Below, piece by piece: positions 43,360 to 52,887 of a stretch of DNA of 64,000 nt. The notes below the pieces were generated by a model, which saw only the letters and a program-made list of their open reading frames with translations, ran no database searches and was not told the origin of the DNA. The stretch comes from Hyphomonas oceanitis SCH89 (GTDB lineage Bacteria > Pseudomonadota > Alphaproteobacteria > Caulobacterales > Hyphomonadaceae). Position numbers and translations under genes: made by a program. The DNA is taken from assembly GCF_000685295.1 (NCBI RefSeq), contig NZ_ARYL01000016.1:33133-97132 (forward strand). The letters run 5' to 3'. How positions within the stretch are numbered: the stretch's first letter is position 1; each line of letters starts with the position of its first letter.

Positions 43360-46149
43360 CTAATGCGCCTCGGCCCAGTTCTTCGCGGCACGCGCGTCAA
43401 CGACAAGCGGCACGGACAGGTTCAGGGCCGGCAGGGCTGCGCCCTGCATCGTGTCCTGCGCCACCTTGATGAGCGTCTCGGCCTCGTTTTCGGGGCATTC
43501 GAACACGAGTTCATCATGCACCTGCAACAGCATGCGCGCCGTCAGGCCCGCCTTGGCCAGTGCGTCCGGCATGCGGATCATGGCGCGCTTGATCACGTCC
43601 GCCGCTGAGCCCTGGATCGGCGCGTTGATCGCCTGACGCTCGGCAAAGGCCTTGGCTGGCCCCTTGGACTTGATGGCTTCGAGATGGATCTTCCGCCCGA
43701 AAGCCGTCTTCACATAGCCGGTCCCTTTGGCAAAATCCTTGGTCTCGTCCATATAGGCGCGAATGCCGGGGAAGCGCTTGAAATAGGTCTTGATATACTC
43801 GGCCGCCTCGCCCTGCGGGATACCCAGCTGGCGCGCGAGGCCGAAGCCCGAGATGCCGTAGATGATCCCGAAATTGATGGCCTTGGCTTGGCGACGCACC
43901 ATCGGGTCCATGCCTTCAATCGGCACGCCAAACATCTCGCTGGCTGTCATTGCGTGAATGTCGAGGCCGTTCAGGAAGGCCTCCTTCAGCGCCGGAATGT
44001 CGGCCATGTGCGCGAGGATGCGCAGCTCGATCTGGCTATAGTCGGCGCTGACGAGCACATTGCCTTCGTCAGCAATGAAGGCCTGGCGTATCTTGCGGCC
44101 TTCTTCCGTCCGCACCGGGATGTTCTGCAGGTTCGGGTCGGAGGATGACAGCCGCCCCGTCTGCGCTACGGCCATGGCATAGCTCGTGTGTACGCGGCCC
44201 GTCTTCTTGTTGATCGCGGCCTGCAGCGCCTCGGTATAGGTTGAGCGCAGTTTCGACAGCGTGCGCCAGTCGACAATCGTGCGGGGCAGGGGATGGCCCT
44301 CCGCCGCGAGGCCTTCCAGCACATCGGCATCCGTCACCCATGCACCCGTCTTGGTCTTCTTCCCGCCGGGCAGGCCCATCTCGTCGAACAGGATCTCGCC
44401 GAGCTGTTTCGGGCTGCCGATATTGAAGGCGCGGCCAGCCTGCTCCTCGGCTTCGGCTTCCAGCGCCGCCATGCGCTGGGAGAAGTCTGCCGACAGGCGC
44501 GAGAGCTGGTCGCGGTCCACCTTGATGCCTTCGCGCTCCATCTGTGCCAGCACAGGCACAAGGGGGCGCTCCAGAGTCTCGTAAACAGTGGTCACCTGCT
44601 CCGTGTGCAGCTTGGGCTTGAACGTCTGCCACAGGCGCAGCGTCACGTCGGCGTCCTCGGCGGCGTATTCCGTCGCCTTGTCCAGCGCCACGCGATCAAA
44701 GCTGACCTGCTGCTTGCCGGTGCCGGCGACTTCCTTGAACGGGATCGGCGAGTGGCCGAGATAGCGCTCTGACAGCGTGTCCATGCCATGGCTGTGCTTG
44801 CCGGCGTTCAGCACATAGGACAGCAGCATCGTATCGTCGATCGGTGCCACACGAATGCCCTGCGTGGCGAACACGCTGTCATCATACTTGATGTTCTGGC
44901 CAATCTTCAGGACGGACGCGTCCTCCAGCATCGGCTTCAGCGCCCGCATCGCATCCTTCATGCGGATCTGCCGTGGCGGATCGGCGCCGAACATGTCGCC
45001 ATCGCCAGCAGCGTTCGGGTCCACGTGCGCAAGCGGAATGTAGCAGGCTTCGCCCGGCGCCAGCGCCAGCGAAACGCCGACAAGGTTTGCGGCCACGGAA
45101 TCGAGACTGTCGGTCTCGGTGTCCACCGCGACATAGCCTTGCGCCATGGCGCGGGCGACCCATTCCTCCAGCCGCTCGAAATCGCGCACGGTCTCGTATT
45201 GGGTCCGGTCAATCGGCTCCTCGGCCGGCGGGGCGGCCTCGATGGCGCCTTCCATTTCCATGGACTCGCGCACGCGCCGCGTGATGGTGCGGAACTCCAT
45301 CTCTTCGAGGAAGGCGATGAGCACTTCAGGGTCCGGGTCTGCCACGGCCAGCTCTTCCAGCGGCAGCTCCACCGGCACATCATCCTTGAGCAGCACCAGC
45401 TGTTTCGACAGGCGCACCTGTTCGGCATTCTCGATCAGGCTTTCGCGGCGCTTGGGTTGTTTGATCTCACCCGCGCGTTCCAGCAGCGTTTCGACATCGC
45501 CATATTCATTGATCAGCTGGGCGGCTGTCTTGATGCCGATGCCCGGCGCGCCCGGCACATTGTCCACGCTGTCGCCGGCCAGCGACTGCACATCCACGAC
45601 GCGCTCCGGGCCTACGCCGAACTTCTCGAACACTTCTTCTATGCCCAGTGTCTTGTTCTTCATCGTGTCGAGCATAACGACGCGCTCGGATACGAGCTGC
45701 ATCAGATCCTTGTCCGATGACACGATGGTGACGCGCGCGCCCTTGGCCTCGGCCTGGCGGGCATAGGTCGCGATCAGGTCATCGGCCTCATAGCCTTCCA
45801 GTTCCAGCGCATGTGCCGCAAAGGCAATAGAGGCGCGCCGCACCAGCGGGAATTGCGGGCGCAACTCTTCCGGTGGTTCAGACCGGTTCGCCTTGTACTG
45901 GTCATACATGTCATTGCGGAACGTGTGGGACGAGGCGTCGAAGATGCAGGCAAAATGCGTCGGCCGGTCCGGGCCTTTCAGCTCTTCCAGCAGCTTGAAA
46001 AGCATGTTGCAAAAGCCGGACACGGCGCCGATGGGCAGGCCGTCAGAGGCGCGTGTCAGCGGGGGCAGGGCATGGAAGGCGCGGAAAATATAGGCGCTCG
46101 CGTCCACGAGATAGAGGTGGCTATCCTTGGTAACGGGGGCAGTGGCCAT
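43360..46149 (-). CDS. polA: DNA polymerase I
   Basis: 929 residues with all three domains. The 5'-3' exonuclease (residues ~10-290) has LYLVDASAYIFRAFHA and GDSVDNVPGAPGIG. The 3'-5' exonuclease (~325-510) has VAVDTETDSLD and keeps the acidic residues, so proofreading is probably active. The polymerase domain (~560-929) has motif A SADYSQIELRILAH, motif B RRQAKAINFGIIYG and motif C LLQVHDELVFE. It fills repair gaps and removes RNA primers. Single gene. Confidence 0.97.
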   Translation of the reverse strand: MATAPVTKDSHLYLVDASAYIFRAFHALPPLTRASDGLPIGAVSGFCNMLFKLLEELKGPDRPTHFACIFDASSHTFRNDMYDQYKANRSEPPEELRPQFPLVRRASIAFAAHALELEGYEADDLIATYARQAEAKGARVTIVSSDKDLMQLVSERVVMLDTMKNKTLGIEEVFEKFGVGPERVVDVQSLAGDSVDNVPGAPGIGIKTAAQLINEYGDVETLLERAGEIKQPKRRESLIENAEQVRLSKQLVLLKDDVPVELPLEELAVADPDPEVLIAFLEEMEFRTITRRVRESMEMEGAIEAAPPAEEPIDRTQYETVRDFERLEEWVARAMAQGYVAVDTETDSLDSVAANLVGVSLALAPGEACYIPLAHVDPNAAGDGDMFGADPPRQIRMKDAMRALKPMLEDASVLKIGQNIKYDDSVFATQGIRVAPIDDTMLLSYVLNAGKHSHGMDTLSERYLGHSPIPFKEVAGTGKQQVSFDRVALDKATEYAAEDADVTLRLWQTFKPKLHTEQVTTVYETLERPLVPVLAQMEREGIKVDRDQLSRLSADFSQRMAALEAEAEEQAGRAFNIGSPKQLGEILFDEMGLPGGKKTKTGAWVTDADVLEGLAAEGHPLPRTIVDWRTLSKLRSTYTEALQAAINKKTGRVHTSYAMAVAQTGRLSSSDPNLQNIPVRTEEGRKIRQAFIADEGNVLVSADYSQIELRILAHMADIPALKEAFLNGLDIHAMTASEMFGVPIEGMDPMVRRQAKAINFGIIYGISGFGLARQLGIPQGEAAEYIKTYFKRFPGIRAYMDETKDFAKGTGYVKTAFGRKIHLEAIKSKGPAKAFAERQAINAPIQGSAADVIKRAMIRMPDALAKAGLTARMLLQVHDELVFECPENEAETLIKVAQDTMQGAALPALNLSVPLVVDARAAKNWAEAH

Positions 46150-46494
46150 GAGCAGGGAATCCTTTGCAGGCCGCAGGTTTAACGCCTTGAAGCGGGCCCG
46201 TCACCCGCTGCTTATCCTACACCGGCCCGGCGGGTGTATTATGTGCCCGTCGCCTGAATGGAGGCGAAGGGATGGAGCCAGCATGCGCGGCGCCATCTTT
46301 CGGGCAGGACGGGGAATCGCGACCCCAATTCCTGTCACACCAGCCAAACGACGCGGTCTCCTTCCTGCCCGCCCGACATATAAAGGAAACCGGACGCGAT
46401 CCCCCCCGCGATCCGGTTTCCGGTGCTTGCGTTCCAGTTCAACCTAATTCGTGGTAATGTCCTCGCCTGAATTGCAAATCGGGAGGGACGCGCA
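46150..46494. other. 345-bp divergent intergenic region with a strong hairpin
   Basis: No gene is supported. GGAAACCGGA (46385-46394) pairs exactly with TCCGGTTTCC (46412-46421); inside it CGCG pairs with CGCG across a single bulged A, leaving a C-rich loop. On the minus strand the stem is followed by a short TTTATAT, so it might end a minus-strand transcript entering the polA promoter region. Promoters for polA and the plus-strand gene at 46495 must also be here. Confidence 0.5.
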
Positions 46495-46935
46495 ATGTCG
46501 GAATACAAAGAACCTGCAAGCGTAAAAACGCCTTGGCATCTCTGGTTGGTCGGCGGGCTCAGCGTTTTTTGGAACGGCTTCGGCTGTGTGGACTATATCA
46601 TGACGGCGACACGCAATGCGGCCTATCTGAAGCCTTATCCGCAGGAAATGCTCGACTATTGGCTCAATATGCCGACCTGGATGTGGGCAGCCTGGGCGGT
46701 GGGTGTCTTCGGCGGCCTCTTTGGCAGTCTCGCGCTGCTGCTGCGCCGCAAGGTGGCGTTTCCTTTCTTCGCCGCATCTTTCGTCACTTCGAGCATCAGC
46801 ATGAGTTTCGGCTTTCTCGACAAGAATGCCCCGCGCATGGAAGGGGCCAACATCATGAGCGGCATCATCCTCCTTATCGCGTTCCTGCTCGCCCTTTACG
46901 CATGGTGGATGTCCCGGCGGGATGTCTTGCGCTGA
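46495..46935 (+). CDS. Small integral membrane protein of unknown function
   Basis: 146 residues with four predicted membrane helices: ~15-36 (WHLWLVGGLSVFWNGFGCVDYIM), ~62-83 (WMWAAWAVGVFGGLFGSLALLL), ~87-105 and ~117-138. Notable are the paired aromatic/Gly residues WNGFGCVDY and the loop NMPTWMWAAW. The pattern occurs in uncharacterised proteobacterial membrane proteins. The ribosome-binding site GGGAGGGA precedes the ATG. The reductase gene follows after 46 bases on the same strand and may be co-transcribed. Confidence 0.7.
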   Translation: MSEYKEPASVKTPWHLWLVGGLSVFWNGFGCVDYIMTATRNAAYLKPYPQEMLDYWLNMPTWMWAAWAVGVFGGLFGSLALLLRRKVAFPFFAASFVTSSISMSFGFLDKNAPRMEGANIMSGIILLIAFLLALYAWWMSRRDVLR

Positions 46936-46981
46936 GGCGGTTTCGGTCTAGCCTCCCGGTCCAGAAACGGGAGGAACAAGA

Positions 46982-48010
46982 ATGACCGAGATGAACAAGA
47001 CTTGGATACTGCGCGCGCGGCCTGTCGGCGAAGTGAAGGAGACCGATCTCGAACTGGTCGAGGCGCCGCTTGCGCCCCTGAATGAGGGCGAAGTTCGCGC
47101 CCGCACGATCTATCTGTCGCTCGACCCAACGAACCGTATCTGGATGAGCGACATGGACGCCTACCTGCCGCCCGTCGGCTTGGGAGACCCGATGCGCGGC
47201 GGCGGCCTTGGCCTCGTCACGGAGAGCCGTTTCGACGGACTGGAGCCGGGCGATATCGTCAATACCGGCCTCGCCCACTGGTCGCTCTATAACACGCTGC
47301 CCGGCGCGGGCCTTGCCAAGATGCCCCAGCTGCCCGGCGTGCCGCTCACGGCTTTCATGGGCCCCATCGGCGCAACCGGCATGACGGCCTATTTCGGCCT
47401 CATGGACATCGGCAAGCCGAAAGAGGGCGAAACCGTTGTCGTCTCTGCCGCTGCAGGCGCTGTCGGCTCCATGGTCGGCCAGATCGCCAAAATTCAAGGC
47501 TGCCGCGTCGTCGGCATCGCTGGTTCTGACGACAAGTGCAAATGGCTGGTCGAAACCGCCGGCTTTGATGCGGCGATCAATTACAAGAAGGAAGACGTCG
47601 GCGCGATGCTGGACAAGCATTGCCCCGATGGTATCGACATCAACTTCGAGAATGTCGGCGGCGAAATCATGGACGCGGTCATCGCCCGCCTCAACGACTT
47701 CTCCCGTATGCCGCTGTGCGGCCTGATCTCCACGTATAACGCCACGGACCCGGTGCCCGGCCCCTATAATTTCGCCAACCTGCTGATGCGCCGCACGCTG
47801 GTGAAGGGTTTCATCGTGATCGACTATTACCCGCGCTTTGCCGAGGGCATCCAGCAGATGGCCCAGTGGCTGATGGAGAGGAAACTCAAGTTCGAGACGG
47901 ATGTTGTCCGCGGTCTCGAGAACGCGCCTTCCAGCCTGTCACGCCTGTTCGAGGGCAAGAACCTCGGCAAGCTCGTGGTTCAGGTCAGCGACGAGCCGAA
48001 CAAGTCATGA
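46982..48010 (+). CDS. NADP-dependent medium-chain oxidoreductase (CurA/prostaglandin reductase type)
   Basis: 342 residues, a paralogue of the protein at 27603-28625. N-terminal domain: RTIYLSLDPTNRIWMSDMDAYLPPVGLGDPMRG. Rossmann motif: TVVVSAAAGAVGSMVGQIAKIQGC, then GIAGSDDKCKWL. No zinc ligands. The two copies differ in the substrate-proximal loop after the first beta-rich part (RIWMSDMD here versus RGRMYDRE). It probably reduces activated double bonds with NADPH. GGGAGGAA precedes the ATG. A terminator-like hairpin follows. Confidence 0.9.
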   Translation: MTEMNKTWILRARPVGEVKETDLELVEAPLAPLNEGEVRARTIYLSLDPTNRIWMSDMDAYLPPVGLGDPMRGGGLGLVTESRFDGLEPGDIVNTGLAHWSLYNTLPGAGLAKMPQLPGVPLTAFMGPIGATGMTAYFGLMDIGKPKEGETVVVSAAAGAVGSMVGQIAKIQGCRVVGIAGSDDKCKWLVETAGFDAAINYKKEDVGAMLDKHCPDGIDINFENVGGEIMDAVIARLNDFSRMPLCGLISTYNATDPVPGPYNFANLLMRRTLVKGFIVIDYYPRFAEGIQQMAQWLMERKLKFETDVVRGLENAPSSLSRLFEGKNLGKLVVQVSDEPNKS

Positions 48011-48018
48011 GGTGGTGT

Positions 48019-48055
48019 GTCCTGTAGTGGAAGCTGCAGGACATGACATCTTTTT
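48019..48055 (+). terminator. Hairpin terminator after the MDR reductase gene
   Basis: GTCCTGTAG (48019-48027) pairs with CTGCAGGAC (48034-48042), with one G-T wobble, around a 6-base loop. A TTTTT run follows at 48051-48055, 8 bases after the stem. Suggests a modest intrinsic terminator. Confidence 0.5.
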
Positions 48056-48274
48056 AATGACAAAAAAGTTACAATAAATGCGTCTCGTACAGCGACGGGT
48101 AATCCCCATCTGACCGTTTTAGTCATGTGATGCCGACCGGATCCTACCCCGGAAGGTGTCACATTCTTTCGTGTTCCCGCTGCTGGTACCTCCAAACCTC
48201 ACCCCTGGCCTGCAGCGGAGTCCCCCCACGTCCCTCACCCTTGCAAGTGGGGGGGCTGCACGCGAAGCCCGGCT

Positions 48275-49711
48275 TTAAAGCACCAATGGCGCGATGAAAT
48301 AGCCGATCAGGGTGATGATCAGGATTCCCATCAGGTTCACACGCAATCCGCGCTTCACCATGTCCTGGATCTGTATCTGCCCCGTTGAGTAGACGATGGC
48401 GTTCGGCGCTGTCGCGACCGGTAGCATGAACGCACAGGAAGCGGCTACGGCGGCCGGACCCAGCAGGCTGGCAGGCGCCATGCCCACGGCGACCGCGAGT
48501 GCCCCGAGAATGGGCGCCAGTGTCGTCATCGTCGCGACATTGCTGGTCAGCTCGGTCAGGAACAGGACCAACGCCACGACAACAGCGATGAACAGGATCG
48601 GCGGGAAGGATTCCATGATGGACAGCTGGTTCCCCAGCCATTCCGACAGGCCCGTGCGCGAGATCGCGTTGCCCAGCGCGATGCCGCCACCGAACAGAAC
48701 CAGCACGCCCCAAGGCAGGCGTTCGGCTTCTTCCCAGTTCAGCAACATCCGCTTCTCGCCGCCACCAGCGGGCACGAGGAACATGATCACGGCGCCGGCC
48801 ATGGCGATCATCATGTCCACTTCAGCGCCGCCAAAGGCAGCCAGTGTGCCCCAGCCCATCGCATCCAGCAGGTCGACAAGCCAGAGCCGCGACACCCAGA
48901 GCAGCGCGACAAAACCGAATACAATCGCGGCCCGCGTTTCCGGCTGCGTCATCCGCCCGAGCCCGCGTATATCCTTGCGCACGCGGTCGCGCACATCCTC
49001 TCCGCCTTCGAACCGGGGCAGGGACCGGGTGAGGATCCACCACGCTGCGGGCACCATCAGGGCTGCCGCCGGTACACCAAAGGCCATCCATTGCGGGAAG
49101 CCGATATTCCCGCCCATCTCGGCCTGCAGCCAGTTGATTGCGATCAGGTTCGTCGGCGTCCCGATAGGCGTCGCCACACCGCCAATGGAGGCAGCATAGC
49201 AAATACCCAGCAACAGGGCTGTGGCGAACCGCCCACTCTTGTCGCCGAGCGTCTGAGCCGCCGAGAGCGCAATTGGCATCATCATCAGGGTCGTCGCAGA
49301 GTTCGATATCCACATCGACAGCAGCGCCGTTGCCAGCATGAACCCGAAGATCAGCGCCTTGGGCGCCGCCCCGACCTGCGAGATAACGTTCAGCGCGATA
49401 CGCTTGTGCAGGTCCCAGCGCTCGATGCCCATGGCAATGATGAACCCGCCCAGCAGAAGCAGGACGATGTAGCTCGCATAGTCCGCGCCCACCTGTCTCG
49501 GTGTGCCCGCGCCAATCAGCGGCAGGATAACGAGCGGCAGCAGCGATGTGGCTGGAATCGGGATGGCCTCGGTCGCCCACCATGTCGCCATCAACACCAT
49601 CAGCGCGCCCGTATACCAGGCGGCTGTCGTCAGGCCGTCAGGCGGACCGAATAGAAGCATGATCCCGGCCAATACTGGTCCGAGGATCAGTCCGATTTTT
49701 TGTGCCCCCAT
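48275..49711 (-). CDS. SLC13/DASS-family anion:sodium symporter
   Basis: 478 residues with about 11 helices. The two family motifs are present: SMWISNSATTLMMMPIA in the first half and FLTELTSNVATMTTLAPI in the second, where the usual SNT tripeptides read SNS and SNV. YAASIGGVATPIGTPTNLIAI is the diagnostic SLC13 segment. Transported anions in the family are di/tricarboxylates, sulfate or phosphate. It starts 7 bases after the stop of the upstream metC-like gene, at the end of a sulfur-amino-acid operon, which makes sulfate or a sulfur-containing organic anion a candidate substrate. That is inference. Confidence 0.87.
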   Translation of the reverse strand: MGAQKIGLILGPVLAGIMLLFGPPDGLTTAAWYTGALMVLMATWWATEAIPIPATSLLPLVILPLIGAGTPRQVGADYASYIVLLLLGGFIIAMGIERWDLHKRIALNVISQVGAAPKALIFGFMLATALLSMWISNSATTLMMMPIALSAAQTLGDKSGRFATALLLGICYAASIGGVATPIGTPTNLIAINWLQAEMGGNIGFPQWMAFGVPAAALMVPAAWWILTRSLPRFEGGEDVRDRVRKDIRGLGRMTQPETRAAIVFGFVALLWVSRLWLVDLLDAMGWGTLAAFGGAEVDMMIAMAGAVIMFLVPAGGGEKRMLLNWEEAERLPWGVLVLFGGGIALGNAISRTGLSEWLGNQLSIMESFPPILFIAVVVALVLFLTELTSNVATMTTLAPILGALAVAVGMAPASLLGPAAVAASCAFMLPVATAPNAIVYSTGQIQIQDMVKRGLRVNLMGILIITLIGYFIAPLVL

Positions 49712-49718
49712 AGTGCGT

Positions 49719-50873
49719 TCAGCTCCCCGTCATGGCCTTAAGGCCCGCTGTAAGGTCCGCGACGAGATCGTCAACGGCCTCCAGTCCAATATGAATGCGC
49801 AGCAATGGGCCGGATCGGGTCTCGGTCCAGCTCCCCTGCATGCGTGTCAGCTGGTGGTCGCACGGAATGATCAGGCTCTCAAAGCCTCCCCACGAGAATC
49901 CCATGGAAAACAGGTGCATTGCCTCAAAAAAGCGTTCGAGACCGCCTTCAGGCACCGGATTGAGGACGATTCCGAACAATCCGTTGGATCCGCTGAAGTC
50001 GCGCTGCCAGATTGCGTGGTCCGGATGCGACGGCAAAGCCGGGTTCAGCACCTCGGCGACTTCGGGGCGCGATTCGAGCCATTCGGATATGGCGAGCCCG
50101 GCCGCTTCGTGCGCTTTCAGACGGGTCTTCAGGGTACGCAGGCCCCGCACGCAGAGATAGGCGTCGTCCGGCGCGAGGCTGATGCCCCAGTCTTCGGCGA
50201 GGGCTTCGAGCCGTCCGGCCATGGCATTATCGCAGGTCATGACCGCGCCGCCAAAGGCATCGGAATGGCCCGCCGGGTATTTCGTGAGGGCCTGTGCCGA
50301 GAGGTCCACGCCCAGCGCCAGCGGCTGGTGATGCAGGCCGGCGCCCCATGTATTGTCCATGATCGTGCGAATGCCGCGTGCCTTCGCCACTTCAACAATG
50401 GCTGGCGTGTCGCTGACTTCGAAGGTCAGCGAGCCCGGCGATTCGAGGAAAATCGCTTTCGTGTTTTCCTGGATCAAGTCGGCAATCCCGGCGCCGATGC
50501 GTGGATCATAACGGTCTGTCTTGACGCCCATGGCGGGCAGGCGGCGTTCGCAGAAGCGGGCCGTAGGGCCATAGGAAGAGTCCGGGAAGAGCAGATGGTC
50601 CCCGGCGCGCACACAGCTTGCGATCGCCAGCGTGCACGCCTGCAGGCCGTTGGCCGCGAGGCGCGTATAGCTCGCGCCTTCCAGCTCGCACATGGCCGCT
50701 TCCAGCTCGCGGTGCACCGTCAGGCCCATGCGGCCATAGGTGGGCTTCGGGCCGTAGAGCGCGTCTTCCGTATCGAACAGCACCGTCGAGGCGCGCTCCA
50801 CGGGAGGGTTTACCGTGACACGCCCCAGCCGGTCGCGCCGCGTGTGGATCAGTCGCGTTTCGAGATGCTTCAT
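49719..50873 (-). CDS. metC: Cystathionine beta-lyase (PLP-dependent Cys/Met metabolism enzyme)
   Basis: 384 residues from MKHLETRLIHTRRDRLGRVTVNPPVERASTVLF. The fold-type I PLP enzyme of the Cys/Met family has the pyridoxal lysine in ALTKYPAGHSDAFGG, aspartate in IMDNTWGAG, and substrate-binding MGFSWGGFESLIIP, which is typical of cystathionine beta-lyases of the MetC proteobacterial type. ATG 50873 shares one base with the sseA stop (TGATG). Together with cysK and sseA upstream it forms a cysteine/homocysteine module. Confidence 0.87.
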   Translation of the reverse strand: MKHLETRLIHTRRDRLGRVTVNPPVERASTVLFDTEDALYGPKPTYGRMGLTVHRELEAAMCELEGASYTRLAANGLQACTLAIASCVRAGDHLLFPDSSYGPTARFCERRLPAMGVKTDRYDPRIGAGIADLIQENTKAIFLESPGSLTFEVSDTPAIVEVAKARGIRTIMDNTWGAGLHHQPLALGVDLSAQALTKYPAGHSDAFGGAVMTCDNAMAGRLEALAEDWGISLAPDDAYLCVRGLRTLKTRLKAHEAAGLAISEWLESRPEVAEVLNPALPSHPDHAIWQRDFSGSNGLFGIVLNPVPEGGLERFFEAMHLFSMGFSWGGFESLIIPCDHQLTRMQGSWTETRSGPLLRIHIGLEAVDDLVADLTAGLKAMTGS

Positions 50874-51715
50874 CAGGCTTCGGTCGCAATCGGGCGGGAC
50901 GGGTCGGAGGCCCATTCGGTCCACGATCCGTCATACACAGCGACATCCCAGTTGCCTAGGCGAGCCAGGGCCAGCGCCGTGACGGCGGCGGTAACGCCCG
51001 AACCGCACGTTGTGACCGTCGGTGCCATCGGGTCCTTAAACAGGCCTGCCAGCTGCTTGGCTGATTTCATGTGGCCGTCTTCGGTGATCAGGGCGCTGCC
51101 AGGCAGGTTCATGCTGCCGGGTATATGACCCGATTTCAGCCCTTCGCGGGGCTCCGGCACGCGGCCGAAAAACCGCCCGTCCGGCCGCGAGTCGATGATT
51201 GCCAGACGCGCCGAGCCAACGGCCTTTTCGAGGCCTGCGGCATCCATCACGAGATCGCTGCGAACGCGCGGCGTGAAATGGCGTTCGCTGACCATGGGCG
51301 GCATGTCTTCCAGCTCTCCGCCGGCTTCCACCCATGCGGCCAGCCCGCCATCCAGCACATGGACATCGGTATGGCCCATCACGCGCAGCATCCACCAGAC
51401 ACGCGCTGAGGCGAAGAACCGGTTCTGGTCGTACACGACGATGCGGTTACCATCGCCGACGCCCAGCTTACGGATGCGCGACGAGAACTTCACGGCATCG
51501 GGCAGCATGTGCGGGTAGGGCGACGTGTCATCGGCAACATGGTCGATATCGAAAAAGGTGGCGCCCGGAATATGGCCGCGCGCCCAAACTTGTCGTCCCG
51601 TCTCGGGCGGATTGGTGAAGTCGGCAAAATAGGTCGCATCGAGCACACGCACATCCGGTGCATCAAAGTTTTCAAGCAGCCATTCGGCGCTGACGAGGGG
51701 ATCGCCTGACTCCAT
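50873..51715 (-). CDS. sseA: 3-mercaptopyruvate/thiosulfate sulfurtransferase
   Basis: 280 residues, two rhodanese domains. The inactive N-domain has VRVLDATYFADFTNP and IVVYDQNRFFASARVWW. The catalytic C-domain has IDSRPDGRFFGRVPEPREGLKSGHIPGS and the active-site loop TTCGSGVTA; the CGSGVT form favours mercaptopyruvate over thiosulfate. It moves sulfane sulfur from 3-mercaptopyruvate to acceptors. The ATG follows the cysK stop codon with no gap. Confidence 0.92.
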   Translation of the reverse strand: MESGDPLVSAEWLLENFDAPDVRVLDATYFADFTNPPETGRQVWARGHIPGATFFDIDHVADDTSPYPHMLPDAVKFSSRIRKLGVGDGNRIVVYDQNRFFASARVWWMLRVMGHTDVHVLDGGLAAWVEAGGELEDMPPMVSERHFTPRVRSDLVMDAAGLEKAVGSARLAIIDSRPDGRFFGRVPEPREGLKSGHIPGSMNLPGSALITEDGHMKSAKQLAGLFKDPMAPTVTTCGSGVTAAVTALALARLGNWDVAVYDGSWTEWASDPSRPIATEA

Positions 51716-52723
51716 CTATTTCGTCTCCATCCACGGTGGCACCGGCAGGTCCTTCGACCGAAGGAATTCCGGATTATAAAGTTTCGATTGGTACCTGTTG
51801 CCATAGTCGCACAGCATCGTCACGACCGTATGACCCGGTCCCAGGTCGCGCGCCATTTTTACGGCGCCTGCCACATTGATACCCGCTGAGCCGCCAAGGC
51901 AAAGCCCTTCCGTCTGCACGAGGTCGAAAAGTATGTGGAGCGCTTCGGCGTCGCTGCACCGATAGGCGCGGTCGACCTCAATGCCTTCGAGATTGGCCGT
52001 GATGCGCCCCTGGCCGATGCCTTCCGTGATCGAGGTGCCTTCGGACTTCAACTCGCCATTGGTGAAGTATTCGTACATCGCTGCGCCGCCCGGATCGGCA
52101 AGGCCGATCTGCACCGACTTGCGCTTCTCCTTCAGCGCCAGCGAGACACCGCCCAGCGTGCCACCGGAACCGACGGCGCAGATGAAGGCGTCGAGCTTGC
52201 CGTCGGTCTGGGTCCAGATCTCCTGACCTGTCGTGTCGTAATGCGCCTTGCGGTTTGACACATTGTCGAACTGGTTGGCCCAGATGGCGCCGTTTGGTTC
52301 CGACTTGGCGAGGTCTTCGGCGAGGCGGCCGGAAAACTTGATGTAATTGTTCGGATTGGCATAGGGCACGGCGTCCACTTCAATCAGCTCGGCGCCGAGC
52401 AGGCGAATGGCGTCCTTCTTCTCCTGGCTCTGGGTGCGGGGCATGACGATCACGACGCGGTAGCCAAGCGCCGCGCCCACCAGCGCCAGCCCGATGCCCG
52501 TATTGCCAGCTGTGCCTTCGACAATCGTGCCGCCGGGCTTCAGCTGGCCGGCCGCTTCAGCGTCGCGGACAATGCCCAGCGCGGGTCGATCCTTGACCGA
52601 CTGGCCGGGGTTGAGAAACTCGCACTTTCCAAGAATTTCACACCCGGTTTCATCTGAAACCTTGTTTAGGCGCAGCAGCGGCGTATTTCCGATCAGGTCA
52701 ATGACTGAGCGATGTGTGGTCAT
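51716..52723 (-). CDS. cysK: Cysteine synthase A (O-acetylserine sulfhydrylase)
   Basis: 335 residues from MTTHRSVIDLIGNTPLLRLN. The PLP lysine is in LNPGQSVKDRPAL, the substrate loop is EGTAGNTGIGLA, and the phosphate-binding loop is GSGGTLGGV. The C-terminal extension (SKLYNPEFLRSKDLPVPPW) marks the alphaproteobacterial long form, which also resembles the family that some genomes annotate as cysteine synthase A with a PxE-type end. ATG 52723 is chosen because the longer frame overlaps the divergent promoter. First gene of the cysK-sseA-metC-transporter run. Confidence 0.92.
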   Translation of the reverse strand: MTTHRSVIDLIGNTPLLRLNKVSDETGCEILGKCEFLNPGQSVKDRPALGIVRDAEAAGQLKPGGTIVEGTAGNTGIGLALVGAALGYRVVIVMPRTQSQEKKDAIRLLGAELIEVDAVPYANPNNYIKFSGRLAEDLAKSEPNGAIWANQFDNVSNRKAHYDTTGQEIWTQTDGKLDAFICAVGSGGTLGGVSLALKEKRKSVQIGLADPGGAAMYEYFTNGELKSEGTSITEGIGQGRITANLEGIEVDRAYRCSDAEALHILFDLVQTEGLCLGGSAGINVAGAVKMARDLGPGHTVVTMLCDYGNRYQSKLYNPEFLRSKDLPVPPWMETK

Positions 52724-52887
52724 GCGGGAAGGTCCGGTTGGTTTGAGGTGGCGGTGCCCGATCAAGCTAGGGTGCGGCGGCCCAATGCACAACTGCTGCA
52801 GCCATGCTTGCGCAAGTGATCCATATGCCCGTCCGTGCCGTACAAGACTTGAAACCATTTATTTACCCTAAAAGGCCGCCCCCGCCG

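Noticed and set aside
44788..45720. Long plus-strand frame inside polA
   Set aside because: His/Arg-rich shadow translation of the minus-strand polA gene.
49503..51128. 541-codon plus-strand frame over the transporter, metC and sseA genes
   Set aside because: It crosses several real minus-strand genes and has no recognisable domain.
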